This document shows, piece by piece, positions 8,303 through 16,828 of a DNA stretch of 64,000 nucleotides. The stretch's first letter is position 1; each line of letters starts with the position of its first letter. Position numbers and translations under genes: made by a program. Under the pieces are notes generated by a model. It did no database searches and was not told the DNA's origin. It worked only from the letters and a program-made list of their open reading frames with translations. The stretch covers positions 380,652 through 444,651 of the forward strand of contig NZ_JBKQWY010000002.1 of the NCBI RefSeq assembly GCF_047308265.1, given 5' to 3'. This DNA comes from Maricaulis sp047308265. GTDB lineage: Bacteria; Pseudomonadota; Alphaproteobacteria; Caulobacterales; Maricaulaceae.

Positions 8303-9247
8303 ATGCGCGTGGCAGTCATCGGTGCGGGAATGGCGGGGCTGAGCTGTGCGGCACGGCTGCGCACATTCGGTCACCAGGTGGAAGTGTTTGAAAAATCGCG
8401 CGGCCTGGGGGGGCGCTTGTCGACCCGTCGGGCCGGTGCGTTGCGCTTTGATCATGGCGCACAATTTGCCACCGCACGCGATGCAGATTTCCTCGATCTC
8501 ATGCAGCAAAACCAGGTCGACCGGATTGCTGCCCCCTGGACCTCTCCGGGCACCGGGACAGGCTGGTGGGTCGGCAGGCCGGGCATGTCGGCCCTCGTGG
8601 GACGTTTATCGCTCGGCCTGGATATCAGCCTGAATACGCGTATCACCACGTTGAACCGTCACGGCTCTCTCTGGTCTCTTGAGGACGAGACCACACGACG
8701 TCATACAGATTTCGATGCGGTGATTGTGACCGTACCGGGACCACAGGCCGAAGCGCTTCTGCGTCCCGTCTGCGCGCCCTTGGCCGAGGCGGCAGCACGC
8801 ATGGCCTATGAGCCGTGCTGGACGTTGATGATGGCGTTTGAAGAGAGGCTGCCACTCAAGCAGGATGTAATTGCCGCGAAAACAGAACATATGAGCTGGA
8901 TCGCGCGTGATTCGGCCAAGCCCGACCGAGTAGCTGGAGCGGATTGCTGGGTGGTTCAGGCTTCACCGACCTGGAGCCGGGCGCATCTGGAGGACACGGC
9001 AGAGGTCACGGCCGAACGCATGGCGGGCATGCTGGCGGATCGGTTCGGTTTCACCCTGCCGCGGGCGATCTATCAGCGTGCTCATCGCTGGCGGTATGCG
9101 CGTGTCGAACGCGCGCTTGAAACACCCTGTATGTTTGATCCGGATCTGATGCTGGGGCTGGCCGGTGATGCCTGTCTGGCGGCGCGGGTCGAGGCCGCTT
9201 TCCTGTCCGGACGGGCCGCGGCCGAGGCGCTCATCTCTGCCCGATAG
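8303..9247 (+). CDS. FAD/NAD(P)-dependent amine-oxidase-like (renalase-type) oxidoreductase
   Basis: The 314-residue protein opens with the dinucleotide-binding motif VIGAGMAGLSCAARL, then EKSRGLGGRLSTRR and FDHGAQ, as in the COG3380 renalase-like FAD oxidoreductases. The C-terminus has LGLAGDACLAARVEAAFLSG, the second FAD-contact helix. The substrate is not predictable. I start at ATG 8303, preceded by GGGAGG, rather than the upstream in-frame codon at 8282. It is a stand-alone cytoplasmic enzyme with no signal peptide. Confidence 0.87.
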   Translation: MRVAVIGAGMAGLSCAARLRTFGHQVEVFEKSRGLGGRLSTRRAGALRFDHGAQFATARDADFLDLMQQNQVDRIAAPWTSPGTGTGWWVGRPGMSALVGRLSLGLDISLNTRITTLNRHGSLWSLEDETTRRHTDFDAVIVTVPGPQAEALLRPVCAPLAEAAARMAYEPCWTLMMAFEERLPLKQDVIAAKTEHMSWIARDSAKPDRVAGADCWVVQASPTWSRAHLEDTAEVTAERMAGMLADRFGFTLPRAIYQRAHRWRYARVERALETPCMFDPDLMLGLAGDACLAARVEAAFLSGRAAAEALISAR

Positions 9248-9458
9248 GGGCCGCAAAAACGCAATCCTCTCCTGCAATCGAGGCGTTTTGCCGCATTTTT
9301 CATTGTGTGCAGCGCAGCAATCGCCTATCCGGCCCCTGCCGCGTCATGGGCTGTCCGCGGTGTTTTTGTCCCCGCGCGCGGTTTGTCGCGCAGCGCCTCG
9401 GCCATGATGACCGGGGGGAGGGGCACTGTGCGGCCCGGCGACTGCAGGAGGCAAGGTC

Positions 9459-10964
9459 ATGGATTTTCTGGCCTGGGATGGCGCATTCATGCGCAAGATC
9501 CGTGAAGAATGGTTCTACAATATCCGGGGTGATGTCCTGTCGGGACTGGTGGTGGCCCTGGCCCTCATCCCCGAAGCGATCGCCTTCTCCCTGATTGCCG
9601 GCGTCGATCCGAAAATCGGTCTGTATGCCAGTTTCTCGATTGCGGTTCTGGTCGCGTTTACCGGCGGGCGTCCGGGCATGATTTCTGCCGCCACGGCTGC
9701 GACGGCCGTTCTGATGGTCACACTCGTGCGGGATCATGGACTGGAATATCTGTTGGCTGCTACGGTGCTGGCCGGGTTGATCCAGATCCTTGCCGGTCTG
9801 GTCAAGCTGGGGGCGATCATGCGCTTCGTGTCGCGCTCGGTGCTCACCGGCTTTGTGAACGCGCTGGCGATCTTGATTTTCATGGCCCAGCTGGGCGAGC
9901 TGATCAATGTGCCCTGGTTGACCTATGTCCTGGTCGCGGCCGGTCTGGGGATTATTTACGGCCTGCCCTATATCACCAAAGCGGTTCCGTCCCCGCTGGT
10001 GTGTATTGTCGTCATTACGGCTGTCACCATGGTGTTCGGTATCGATGTGCGCACTGTGGGCGATATGGGGGAGCTGCCGGACACGCTGCCGGTGTTCCTG
10101 TTGCCTGACGTCCCGCTGAACCTGGATACGCTGATGATTATCCTGCCCTATTCCGTCGCGGTGGCGGCTGTGGGCCTGCTTGAATCCCTGCTGACCGCGT
10201 CCATTGTGGATGATCTCACGGACACCCCGTCCGATCGGAACCAGGAATGTATTGGCCAGGGTATTGCCAATACGGTCACCGGTTTCATGGGCGGCATGGC
10301 CGGGTGCGCGATGATCGGTCAGTCGATGATCAATGTGAAATCGGGAGGACGCAGCCGCCTTTCGACGCTTTGCGCTGGCGTGTTTCTCCTCTTCCTGATC
10401 CTGGTGCTGGGTGAGTGGGTCGCGCAAATCCCGATGGCCGCCCTGGTTGCTGTCATGGTCATGGTGTCGATCGGCACGTTCAGCTGGTCTTCCATCCTGA
10501 ACCTGCGCTCGCACCCCAAAAGCTCGTCGATTGTTATGCTGGCGACGGTGGCGGGTGTCATCCTGACGCACAACCTGGCCATTGGCGTGCTGATCGGCGT
10601 GCTGCTGTCGGGCATTTTCTTCGCGTGGAAGATTTCGCGGATTTTCCGCGTCAGCAGTACAGTGACTGATGATGGCCGCAGCCGCGCTTATGTGATCGAG
10701 GGGCAGCTCTTTTTTGCCTCCGCGGAAGACTTCATGAAAGCCTTTGATTTCAAGGAAGCCCTCGACCATGTGACACTTGACCTCAGTCGGGCACACATCT
10801 GGGATATTTCCAGCGTCACGGCGATCGATATGGTGGTTCTGAAATTCCGCCGGGAAGGCGCCGAGGTCGAACTGGTCGGCATGAATGAGGCCAGTGAGAC
10901 CCTCGTTGACCGTCTGGGCGAGCACAACAAGCCGGGGGCGCTCGAACGCCTTCTCGGCCACTAG
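9459..10964 (+). CDS. SulP family anion transporter with STAS domain
   Basis: The 501-residue protein has about 10-12 membrane segments in residues 20-400, beginning with the SulP signature VVALALIPEAIAFSLIAGVDPKIGLYAS region (VALALIPEAIAFS), and a C-terminal STAS domain (about 405-500). SulP proteins carry sulfate, bicarbonate or dicarboxylates, often with Na+ or H+; the STAS domain is regulatory. AGGAGG lies 8 bases before the ATG. It is followed 14 bases later by a tandem UspA gene, an association that suggests a stress-coupled bicarbonate or sulfate uptake role. The ion is not determined. Confidence 0.92.
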   Translation: MDFLAWDGAFMRKIREEWFYNIRGDVLSGLVVALALIPEAIAFSLIAGVDPKIGLYASFSIAVLVAFTGGRPGMISAATAATAVLMVTLVRDHGLEYLLAATVLAGLIQILAGLVKLGAIMRFVSRSVLTGFVNALAILIFMAQLGELINVPWLTYVLVAAGLGIIYGLPYITKAVPSPLVCIVVITAVTMVFGIDVRTVGDMGELPDTLPVFLLPDVPLNLDTLMIILPYSVAVAAVGLLESLLTASIVDDLTDTPSDRNQECIGQGIANTVTGFMGGMAGCAMIGQSMINVKSGGRSRLSTLCAGVFLLFLILVLGEWVAQIPMAALVAVMVMVSIGTFSWSSILNLRSHPKSSSIVMLATVAGVILTHNLAIGVLIGVLLSGIFFAWKISRIFRVSSTVTDDGRSRAYVIEGQLFFASAEDFMKAFDFKEALDHVTLDLSRAHIWDISSVTAIDMVVLKFRREGAEVELVGMNEASETLVDRLGEHNKPGALERLLGH

Positions 10965-10978
10965 TCGGGGACAGGTTC

Positions 10979-11836
10979 ATGAGCAAGATCATCGCCTTTG
11001 TGGATGCATCGGAATACGGCCAGAGCGTGTGCGATCACGCGGCCTGGCTGGCGGGTCTGAACCAGACCGATATCGAATTGCTTCACGTGCTCGGGCGTCG
11101 TGAGGCCCGCGGCGAAGCACGGTCCAACCTGTCAGGCATGCTCTCTTTGGGCGCGCGTTCTGGACTGTTGGAAGAATTGACCGAGCATGACGAAGCCGCC
11201 GCACGTCTGGCCCAGAAACATGGCCGGGCGATTCTGGAGGCTGCTCACACCCATATCGAGGGGCAGAGTGATCGGCCGGTCGCGGAACGTCTGCGCATGG
11301 GCGATTTGCTGGACGCGGTTGCGGATGTGGAGGCCGAGGCCGACGTGCTGGTCATGGGCAAGCGGGGCGAGGCGGCAGATTTCGCCCGGCTTCATCTGGG
11401 GTCAAACCTGGAGCGGGTCGCACGGTCGGCTCACAAACCGCTGCTTGTCGCGTCCAGAGAGTTCAGCCCGGTCGAAACAGCGATCATCGCCTTTGACAAC
11501 GGGGAAAATGTAAACTCTGCCATCGACCGTCTTGAGGACGGGACTTTCCTGCCCGGGCTCAAACTGCATCTGGTTCATGTCGGACCGGCAGATGGTGCGG
11601 CCGGGGCGGCCATGTCAGCGGCGGCCGATCGTTTGGTCGCGTCCGGACGGGCTGTGACCACCGGTTTTGAAAGCGGGGAGCCGGAAACAGTCCTGGCCGA
11701 GCTGGTCGAGCGTGAGGGTTATGATCTGTTGATCATGGGGGCTTACGGCCATTCGCGCATCCGCAATCTGTTTATCGGCAGCACGACAACGGAAATGATC
11801 CGGGCCTGTCGTATACCGGTTCTGCTCTGGCGTTAG
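10979..11836 (+). CDS. Universal stress protein with two UspA domains
   Basis: The 285-residue product has two UspA domains, about residues 1-145 and 155-285. The second ends in LLIMGAYGHSRIRNLFIGSTT, the ATP-binding G-2x-G-9x-G(S/T) pattern; the first has VLVMGKRGEAADFARLHLGSN, a shortened relative. UspA proteins bind nucleotides and respond to starvation or oxidative stress. The gene directly follows the SulP transporter and is almost certainly in its operon. Confidence 0.9.
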   Translation: MSKIIAFVDASEYGQSVCDHAAWLAGLNQTDIELLHVLGRREARGEARSNLSGMLSLGARSGLLEELTEHDEAAARLAQKHGRAILEAAHTHIEGQSDRPVAERLRMGDLLDAVADVEAEADVLVMGKRGEAADFARLHLGSNLERVARSAHKPLLVASREFSPVETAIIAFDNGENVNSAIDRLEDGTFLPGLKLHLVHVGPADGAAGAAMSAAADRLVASGRAVTTGFESGEPETVLAELVEREGYDLLIMGAYGHSRIRNLFIGSTTTEMIRACRIPVLLWR

Positions 11837-12034
11837 ACGGAGCTGGCGTTAACCGGGCTCTGACGCCTGTCCCCCGTTGCGGGCAAGGTGTGGCCATAGC
11901 GCCGCAACTTCACGGGCTTGTGTCGGTCGTGCGTGTGATTTTCGCGCGAAACCGCTTTTAGAATCCTGTCCAAATGGTTAATGTCCGGGCGATTTCGGTC
12001 ATCAGGCAAACGCCAGAGGGGGCGGCGGAGCACG

Positions 12035-13753
12035 ATGAAAACGCGTATTGATACCTGGCTTGTTGCGATCACGACCCTGGTCCTTGTGGGCGGGTTGGCG
12101 ACGCCTGCGCTGGCGGTCCACTTTGAGAGCACTTTGCTTGAGACCAGGCTGGAAGAGGCCCGGTCGGAGAATGCGGGCAATGAAGACTCAGGGAACGAAA
12201 ACTCGGAAGATTCACCTCCGGAGCCCGGTCTGGAACTGATCGAGACCGAGCCGGAAGAGATTGTCATTCCGCGGATCGATATCCCGGAGATCCAGGCTCA
12301 GCTCCCGGTCTTGCCCGTCTGGAACGACGCTCAGCGTCTTGAACTGGTTGATGCCCTGCTGGATGCGTCCAGCCACGGATTTCCGGCCCAGGACGCCCTG
12401 GCTCTCTCCTTGATGGACGATACAGGGACGCTGGCCGAGCGACAGGACGCCGCCAATGCAGCCTATCTGCGCCTGGCGAGCTGGTTGCGTTTTGGTCTGA
12501 TGGACCAGGAAACCCGCCTGCCACGACGCTACACTGCGGGTGAGGGTCAGGTGCTGATCGATAATCTGGAACAGGCGCTGCGTGGCGAGGCCGGTGTGAC
12601 CGCGGCTCTGACCGCGATGCAACCGCCTGTTCGCGATTATGATCTGTTGCGGGCCGAGATGGTGCGTCTGCAATCGGTCCGGCCGATCTGGACCGGTATT
12701 GATCCGGGCGAGGCGCTTCTGCCGGGCATGGACGGCCCCCGTGTCGACCAATTGCGGGCCAGATTGAGCGCTGAAGGTCTCTTGCGCGCGCACTGGCAGC
12801 CGGGCGATGTGTTTGATGCAGTGCTGGATACAGCCGTGCGTCGGTTCCAGGGGCGGGTCAATCTTGCACCGACTGGACGGGTGGACCGGGATACGCTGCG
12901 TCAACTCAATATGACGCCTGAAGACCGGATGGCGCAGTTGCGTTTGAACCTGGAACAGCGTCGCTGGCGATCGCGAGATCTGGGAGATCGTCATATCTGG
13001 GTCAATCTGGCGGACTTCCGGCTCGAGGCCTGGTCCAATGGTCAGCTCGAACGTGTGCACCAGGTGATGGTCGGTCGTGAGGCCTCATCCACACCGGAAT
13101 TCTCCGAAGAGATGCAATACCTGGTCATCAATCCTTGGTGGGGCATTCCCGGCGGGGCCGCGCGTGCGCGCTTCCGGTCTATCCGCCGTAATCCCGGCCT
13201 TGTGCGTGAATATGGTTTCCGTCTGTCAGACGGGCAGGGATATCCGATCTCGGTGTATGATATCGACTGGAGCCGCTGGGGCACGCGGAGCTGGAATTAC
13301 CGTATCGCCCAGCCACCAGGCCCGGATAATCCGCTTGGCGAGATCAAGTTCATCTTCCCCAACCGTCACAACGTCTACATCCATGACACGATTGAACGGT
13401 CGGAATTCATCCGGACCCGTCGGGATTTTTCGGCAGGCTGTATCCGTGTCGAGGATCCCTTCGCGCTCGCGGAGTGGGTGCTGAATGGCCAGGACGGTTG
13501 GACCGAGGAGAGCGTGACCGAAACGGCTGCGGGTCGGAACCCGCGCGTGGTGTGGCTCGATCAGCGCCTGCCGGTGCATCTATCCTACTGGACAGTTGTC
13601 GGCGATGATGAGGGCGGTGTGCGCTATCTCAATGATTTGTACGACCGCGATGAGGCATCCATGCGAGGTCTTGTGGCAGTGTTCGATTCATTGTCTCGAG
13701 AAACAGGAAACGAAAACTATGTCGGACAGTCCCCTGTGACTGCTCTGCACTAG
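12035..13753 (+). CDS. L,D-transpeptidase (YcbB/LdtD-like) with peptidoglycan-binding domain
   Basis: The 572-residue protein has a cleaved signal peptide (ends near TPALAVHF), an acidic region rich in Glu and Asn (about 40-75), a PG_binding_1 domain (DGPRVDQLRARL to TGRVDRDTLRQLN, about 230-290) and a C-terminal YkuD domain. The YkuD catalytic residues are visible as His450 (YIHDT) and Cys469 (SAGCIR). It should form 3-3 cross-links in, or attach proteins to, peptidoglycan in the periplasm. I start at ATG 12035 with GGCGGAG just upstream rather than 11981. The reverse complement of 11976-11983 reads TTAACCAT, a CtrA half-site, on the upstream side. Confidence 0.9.
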   Translation: MKTRIDTWLVAITTLVLVGGLATPALAVHFESTLLETRLEEARSENAGNEDSGNENSEDSPPEPGLELIETEPEEIVIPRIDIPEIQAQLPVLPVWNDAQRLELVDALLDASSHGFPAQDALALSLMDDTGTLAERQDAANAAYLRLASWLRFGLMDQETRLPRRYTAGEGQVLIDNLEQALRGEAGVTAALTAMQPPVRDYDLLRAEMVRLQSVRPIWTGIDPGEALLPGMDGPRVDQLRARLSAEGLLRAHWQPGDVFDAVLDTAVRRFQGRVNLAPTGRVDRDTLRQLNMTPEDRMAQLRLNLEQRRWRSRDLGDRHIWVNLADFRLEAWSNGQLERVHQVMVGREASSTPEFSEEMQYLVINPWWGIPGGAARARFRSIRRNPGLVREYGFRLSDGQGYPISVYDIDWSRWGTRSWNYRIAQPPGPDNPLGEIKFIFPNRHNVYIHDTIERSEFIRTRRDFSAGCIRVEDPFALAEWVLNGQDGWTEESVTETAAGRNPRVVWLDQRLPVHLSYWTVVGDDEGGVRYLNDLYDRDEASMRGLVAVFDSLSRETGNENYVGQSPVTALH

Positions 13754-14012
13754 TTTCGTGAAAGTTCAAATTCGTGCCACAGAAGACGAATAGGGCCTCC
13801 AATAGTGTAGTGTTGCACTAAAGCGTCACCTTTTCACAGAGGTTGGTTAAGGTGCCAATTAGTCACTCTATTACGCCAATTTCGGGTGGCACTCTCAGCG
13901 CAATTCATGTATCGAAAATTACAGGAATGGCCTTGATCAGGCGATTCTCTGCGTTTCGGCATGGGCCGAATGTTGCTTGTCACACCAAGGGGGCTGGGCC
14001 TCCGGAGGGGGA

Positions 14013-15107
14013 ATGATGAAAAAATGGCTTCTTACGGCGGCCGCCGTCGGAGCCTTGGCAGCGACGCCCGCGTTCGCTGACGAAGGCTGGTATGTGCGTG
14101 GCGCTGTCGGGTACGGCTTCCCGGGCGAAACGGACGTTACGGGCGGGCTGAATGGTGGAATCGACGGCAAGTCTGACTGGCGTCAGGCTGTGGCTGCTGG
14201 TTACTCCTGGGCTGAAGGTCTGCGACTGGAAGGTGAACTGTCTCACCGCTTCAATGACACCGGTGCTGTTGGCGCGTTTGAGGACTCCGGTTCCAGCTTC
14301 CAGATGTGGTCGCTGATGGCTAACGCCTTCTACGACTTCAAAACCGAAAGCTTCTACCACCCGTATCTGGGTATCGGTGTCGGTGTTTCCGACGTGTCCG
14401 GTTCCCTCTACGGCTGGCGCACGGGTACGATCCCGGCAGACGTCGTCGCCAATGACCCGCGTTACGTCATCGCTTCTGGCGAAGAAATGCCGTTCACCTG
14501 GCAGCTGATGGCAGGTATCGGTTGGGAACTGACCGAGCGTCTGACCCTGGACACCGAATACCGCTACGTCTCCATGTCTGAGATGGATTTCTCCCGCGGT
14601 GTGTCCGTCGAAGGTCTGGATCACCACGAAGGTTGGGTTGGCCTGCGTTATTCCTTCGCAGCTCCGCCGCCGCCGCCGCCGCCTCCGCCGCCGCCGCCGC
14701 CGCCGCCTCCCCCGCCGCCGCCTCCTCCGCCTCCGCCGCCGCCTCCGCCGCCGGCTGAGTGTGATAACGTTGGCTTCACGGTTTACTTCGAGTGGGATTC
14801 CTCTGCTCTGACCGATCAGGCTCGTTCCGTGATCAACCAGGCTGCCCAGGAAGCTGGCGCTGACGGTTGTGGCGTGACCCGCGTCTCCATCGCTGGTTAC
14901 ACCGACCGTTCCGGTTCCGCCTCCTATAACGTTGGCCTGTCCGAGCGTCGCGCTCGTGCAGTGTCCGCCGAACTGGTTCGCCTCGGCGTTCCGGCTTCCC
15001 TGATCGCCATGGAAGCCTTCGGTGAGAGCAATACGGCTGTCGACACTCCGGACGGTGTCCGTGAGCCGCTCAACCGTCGCTCTGAAGTCCTGATCTCTCT
15101 GGACTAA
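14013..15107 (+). CDS. OmpA-family outer membrane protein with long polyproline linker
   Basis: The 364-residue protein has a signal peptide (cleavage after PAFA), an N-terminal eight-strand beta-barrel of about 190 residues ending RYSF, a linker of 30 consecutive prolines (14664-14753), and a C-terminal OmpA domain (VYFEWDSSALTDQA, GYTDRSGS, NVGLSERRA) that binds peptidoglycan. It tethers the outer membrane to the cell wall. GGAGGGGG precedes two ATGs at 14013 and 14016. Codon use is strongly biased to preferred codons, which suggests high expression. About 260 bases of non-coding DNA lie upstream, including TTAA-N7-ATTA at about 13847. A strong terminator follows. Confidence 0.93.
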   Translation: MMKKWLLTAAAVGALAATPAFADEGWYVRGAVGYGFPGETDVTGGLNGGIDGKSDWRQAVAAGYSWAEGLRLEGELSHRFNDTGAVGAFEDSGSSFQMWSLMANAFYDFKTESFYHPYLGIGVGVSDVSGSLYGWRTGTIPADVVANDPRYVIASGEEMPFTWQLMAGIGWELTERLTLDTEYRYVSMSEMDFSRGVSVEGLDHHEGWVGLRYSFAAPPPPPPPPPPPPPPPPPPPPPPPPPPPPPPAECDNVGFTVYFEWDSSALTDQARSVINQAAQEAGADGCGVTRVSIAGYTDRSGSASYNVGLSERRARAVSAELVRLGVPASLIAMEAFGESNTAVDTPDGVREPLNRRSEVLISLD

Positions 15108-15131
15108 GACCTCGGTCGACTGAATTTTGGG

Positions 15132-15166
15132 AACGGCTCGGGCTTCGGCCCGAGCCGTTTTCTTTT
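15132..15166 (+). terminator. Rho-independent terminator of the OmpA gene
   Basis: A perfect 12-base stem AACGGCTCGGGC / GCCCGAGCCGTT with a TTCG tetraloop (15144-15147) is followed by TTCTTTT. It is 24 bases after the OmpA stop codon. Confidence 0.93.
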
Positions 15167-15375
15167 GGGCGCGCCTTGGAGGGGGCGTATCAAACGCCAT
15201 GTCTGATGCGTTTCGCTCATAGTTTCGATGCCGCATGCGAAAGCGGGCCGGGCGTGTTGGTAACGACGCGCGCTAGTCCTGTACTAGGTTTTTGGGTAAA
15301 ATTGGAAAATATGTGCTCGCCACTGAGATGGCTGTCGAAAAAACAACCAGATTTTCCGCTGTGATGAGGATGGGC

Positions 15376-15404
15376 TTGACCTTGCGCAATCGAGCAGACT
15401 AGAG
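15376..15404 (+). promoter_or_regulatory. Probable promoter for the PLP sulfur-amino-acid gene
   Basis: TTGACC (15376-15381) and CTAGAG (15399-15404) are separated by 17 bases, a typical alphaproteobacterial housekeeping promoter. Two hairpins follow: AGGGG/CCCCT (15403-15420) and CCGGCC/GGCCGG (15422-15438). I do not recognise them as a known SAM riboswitch. Confidence 0.4.
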
Positions 15405-15460
15405 GGGTTGATCAGCCCCTTCCGGCCCGTTCGGCCGGTCGACAGATTCAAGAGGATCCC

Positions 15461-16747
15461 ATGTCCAAGCCCGAGGCACCGTATCGCAAACGCTCTGTTG
15501 CCGGTCACGAGCTCAGCCCTGAAACGCAGATGATGAGCTATGGGTATGACCCCAAGCTCTCTGAGATGTCGATCAAGCCGCCGGTCTTCTTGACCTCCAC
15601 CTTCGCCTTTGCGACGGCGGAAGAGGGCGCAGCCTTTTTCCGCGTCACTCTGGGCCAGGCCGAGGAAGGCGATCCAGAAGCGGCCGGACTGATGTATTCG
15701 CGGTTCAACAATCCGAACATGGAAGTGCTGGAAGACCGTCTGGCCATTTTTGATGGTGCAGAAGAAGCCGCCGTCTTCGCCTCGGGCATGGCCGCCATTT
15801 CCACCACTCTGATGGCTCTGGCGCACGCCGGCTCGGTGATCCTGCAATCCACCCCGCTCTATGGGGGTACCGAAAGCCTGATCCGCAAATTCCTGCCCAA
15901 TTACGGCATCAAGGCCGTGGATTTTGATGCGGGGGCCGACGAGGCCGACCTTGTTGTTGCTGCCGAGGCGGCGATGGTACAGGGCGATGTGTCCGTCATT
16001 TATTGCGAGACGCCGACCAATCCGACCAATGACCTCGTTGACCTGGCTGCGATTGGCCGGGTGGCCGATCTGATCGCGGAAAAACAGGGCGCGCGTCCAA
16101 AAATCGTAGTCGACAATACCTTCCTGGGCCCGGTGAATACCTCGCCCTTGAGCCTGGGCGCGGATGTGCTCGTCTACTCCCTGACAAAATATGTGGGTGG
16201 ACATTCTGATCTCATCGCCGGTGCGGCACTAGGCGAGTCCGAAGCAATGGCAAAAGTGCGCGGCCTGCGCGGTTATCTGGGAACCAATCTGGATGCCCAT
16301 ACCTGCTGGATGTTGTTGCGCTCGCTGGAAACGGTGAAAATCCGCATGGCGGCGGCGGCCAACGGGGCGCTCAAAGTGGCCGAATTCCTGCGCGATCATC
16401 CCAAGGTCCAGCGTGTTCGTTATCTGGGTTTCCTGGAGGAGGGCAGTCGTGACAAGGCTGTTTATGACGCCCAGTGTGTTACGGCCGGATCGACTTTCGC
16501 CTTTGACCTTGCCGATGAAGCAGCGGCTTTCCGCATGCTCAACGCTCTGCAGGTCATGAAGCTGGCTGTTTCGCTCGGGGGGACCGAGACCCTGATCTGT
16601 CACCCTGGCTCGACAACTCACCGGGGTGTGGATCCGGTGTTGCGAGAGCGCCAGGGCTTTACCGACGGCCTGGTGCGGATCTCCGTGGGTATTGAAAACC
16701 CGGATGATCTGATTGCGGATCTGAAACAGGCGCTCGAGCACGCCTGA
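15461..16747 (+). CDS. Cystathionine gamma-synthase family PLP-dependent enzyme
   Basis: The 428-residue enzyme has the Cys/Met-metabolism PLP fold: FASGMAAISTT, LYGGTESL, DNTFLGP, the Schiff-base Lys in YSLTKYVGGHSD and a C-terminal SLGGTETLICHPGSTTH, RISVGIE. Such enzymes are cystathionine gamma-synthases, beta/gamma-lyases, O-acetylhomoserine sulfhydrylases or methionine gamma-lyases; the sequence alone does not separate these. The N-terminal extension (MSKPEAPYRKRSVAGHELSP) and an insertion around FFRVTLGQAEEGDPEAAG mark a subfamily usually called just 'family protein'. AGAGGATCCC precedes the ATG. It appears to be a single-gene unit. Confidence 0.9.
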   Translation: MSKPEAPYRKRSVAGHELSPETQMMSYGYDPKLSEMSIKPPVFLTSTFAFATAEEGAAFFRVTLGQAEEGDPEAAGLMYSRFNNPNMEVLEDRLAIFDGAEEAAVFASGMAAISTTLMALAHAGSVILQSTPLYGGTESLIRKFLPNYGIKAVDFDAGADEADLVVAAEAAMVQGDVSVIYCETPTNPTNDLVDLAAIGRVADLIAEKQGARPKIVVDNTFLGPVNTSPLSLGADVLVYSLTKYVGGHSDLIAGAALGESEAMAKVRGLRGYLGTNLDAHTCWMLLRSLETVKIRMAAAANGALKVAEFLRDHPKVQRVRYLGFLEEGSRDKAVYDAQCVTAGSTFAFDLADEAAAFRMLNALQVMKLAVSLGGTETLICHPGSTTHRGVDPVLRERQGFTDGLVRISVGIENPDDLIADLKQALEHA

Positions 16748-16828
16748 TCCGCTGAGGACTGCGACTATCCCCTCCCGCCAGGGCAGGAGGGGGTAGACCG
16801 CGCCGTTTAAACCGCTAAGACGGATCAC

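Noticed and set aside
9250..9300. AAAACGC/GCGTTTT pair after the renalase-like gene considered as a terminator
   Set aside because: Stem is only 7 bases with a loop of about 20 and mismatches nearby; too weak to call.
9300..10961. 553-residue minus-strand ORF over the SulP gene
   Set aside because: Composition is full of His, Arg and Gln without family motifs, and the plus-strand SulP is clear.
13980..15236. Long minus-strand ORF (418 residues) over the OmpA gene with an Arg-rich tract
   Set aside because: It is a shadow of the CCG/CCT proline tract; the plus-strand OmpA has signal peptide, barrel and OmpA domain.
15403..15438. Two hairpins before the cystathionine gamma-synthase family gene considered as a SAM riboswitch
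   Set aside because: They do not match the conserved sequences of SAM-I, SAM-II or SAH riboswitches I know; they are small and lie next to the probable transcription start.
16769..16792. Inverted repeat CCCCTCC/GGAGGGG after the PLP enzyme gene
   Set aside because: There is no T-run and the inner stem is mismatched, so it is a poor terminator candidate.
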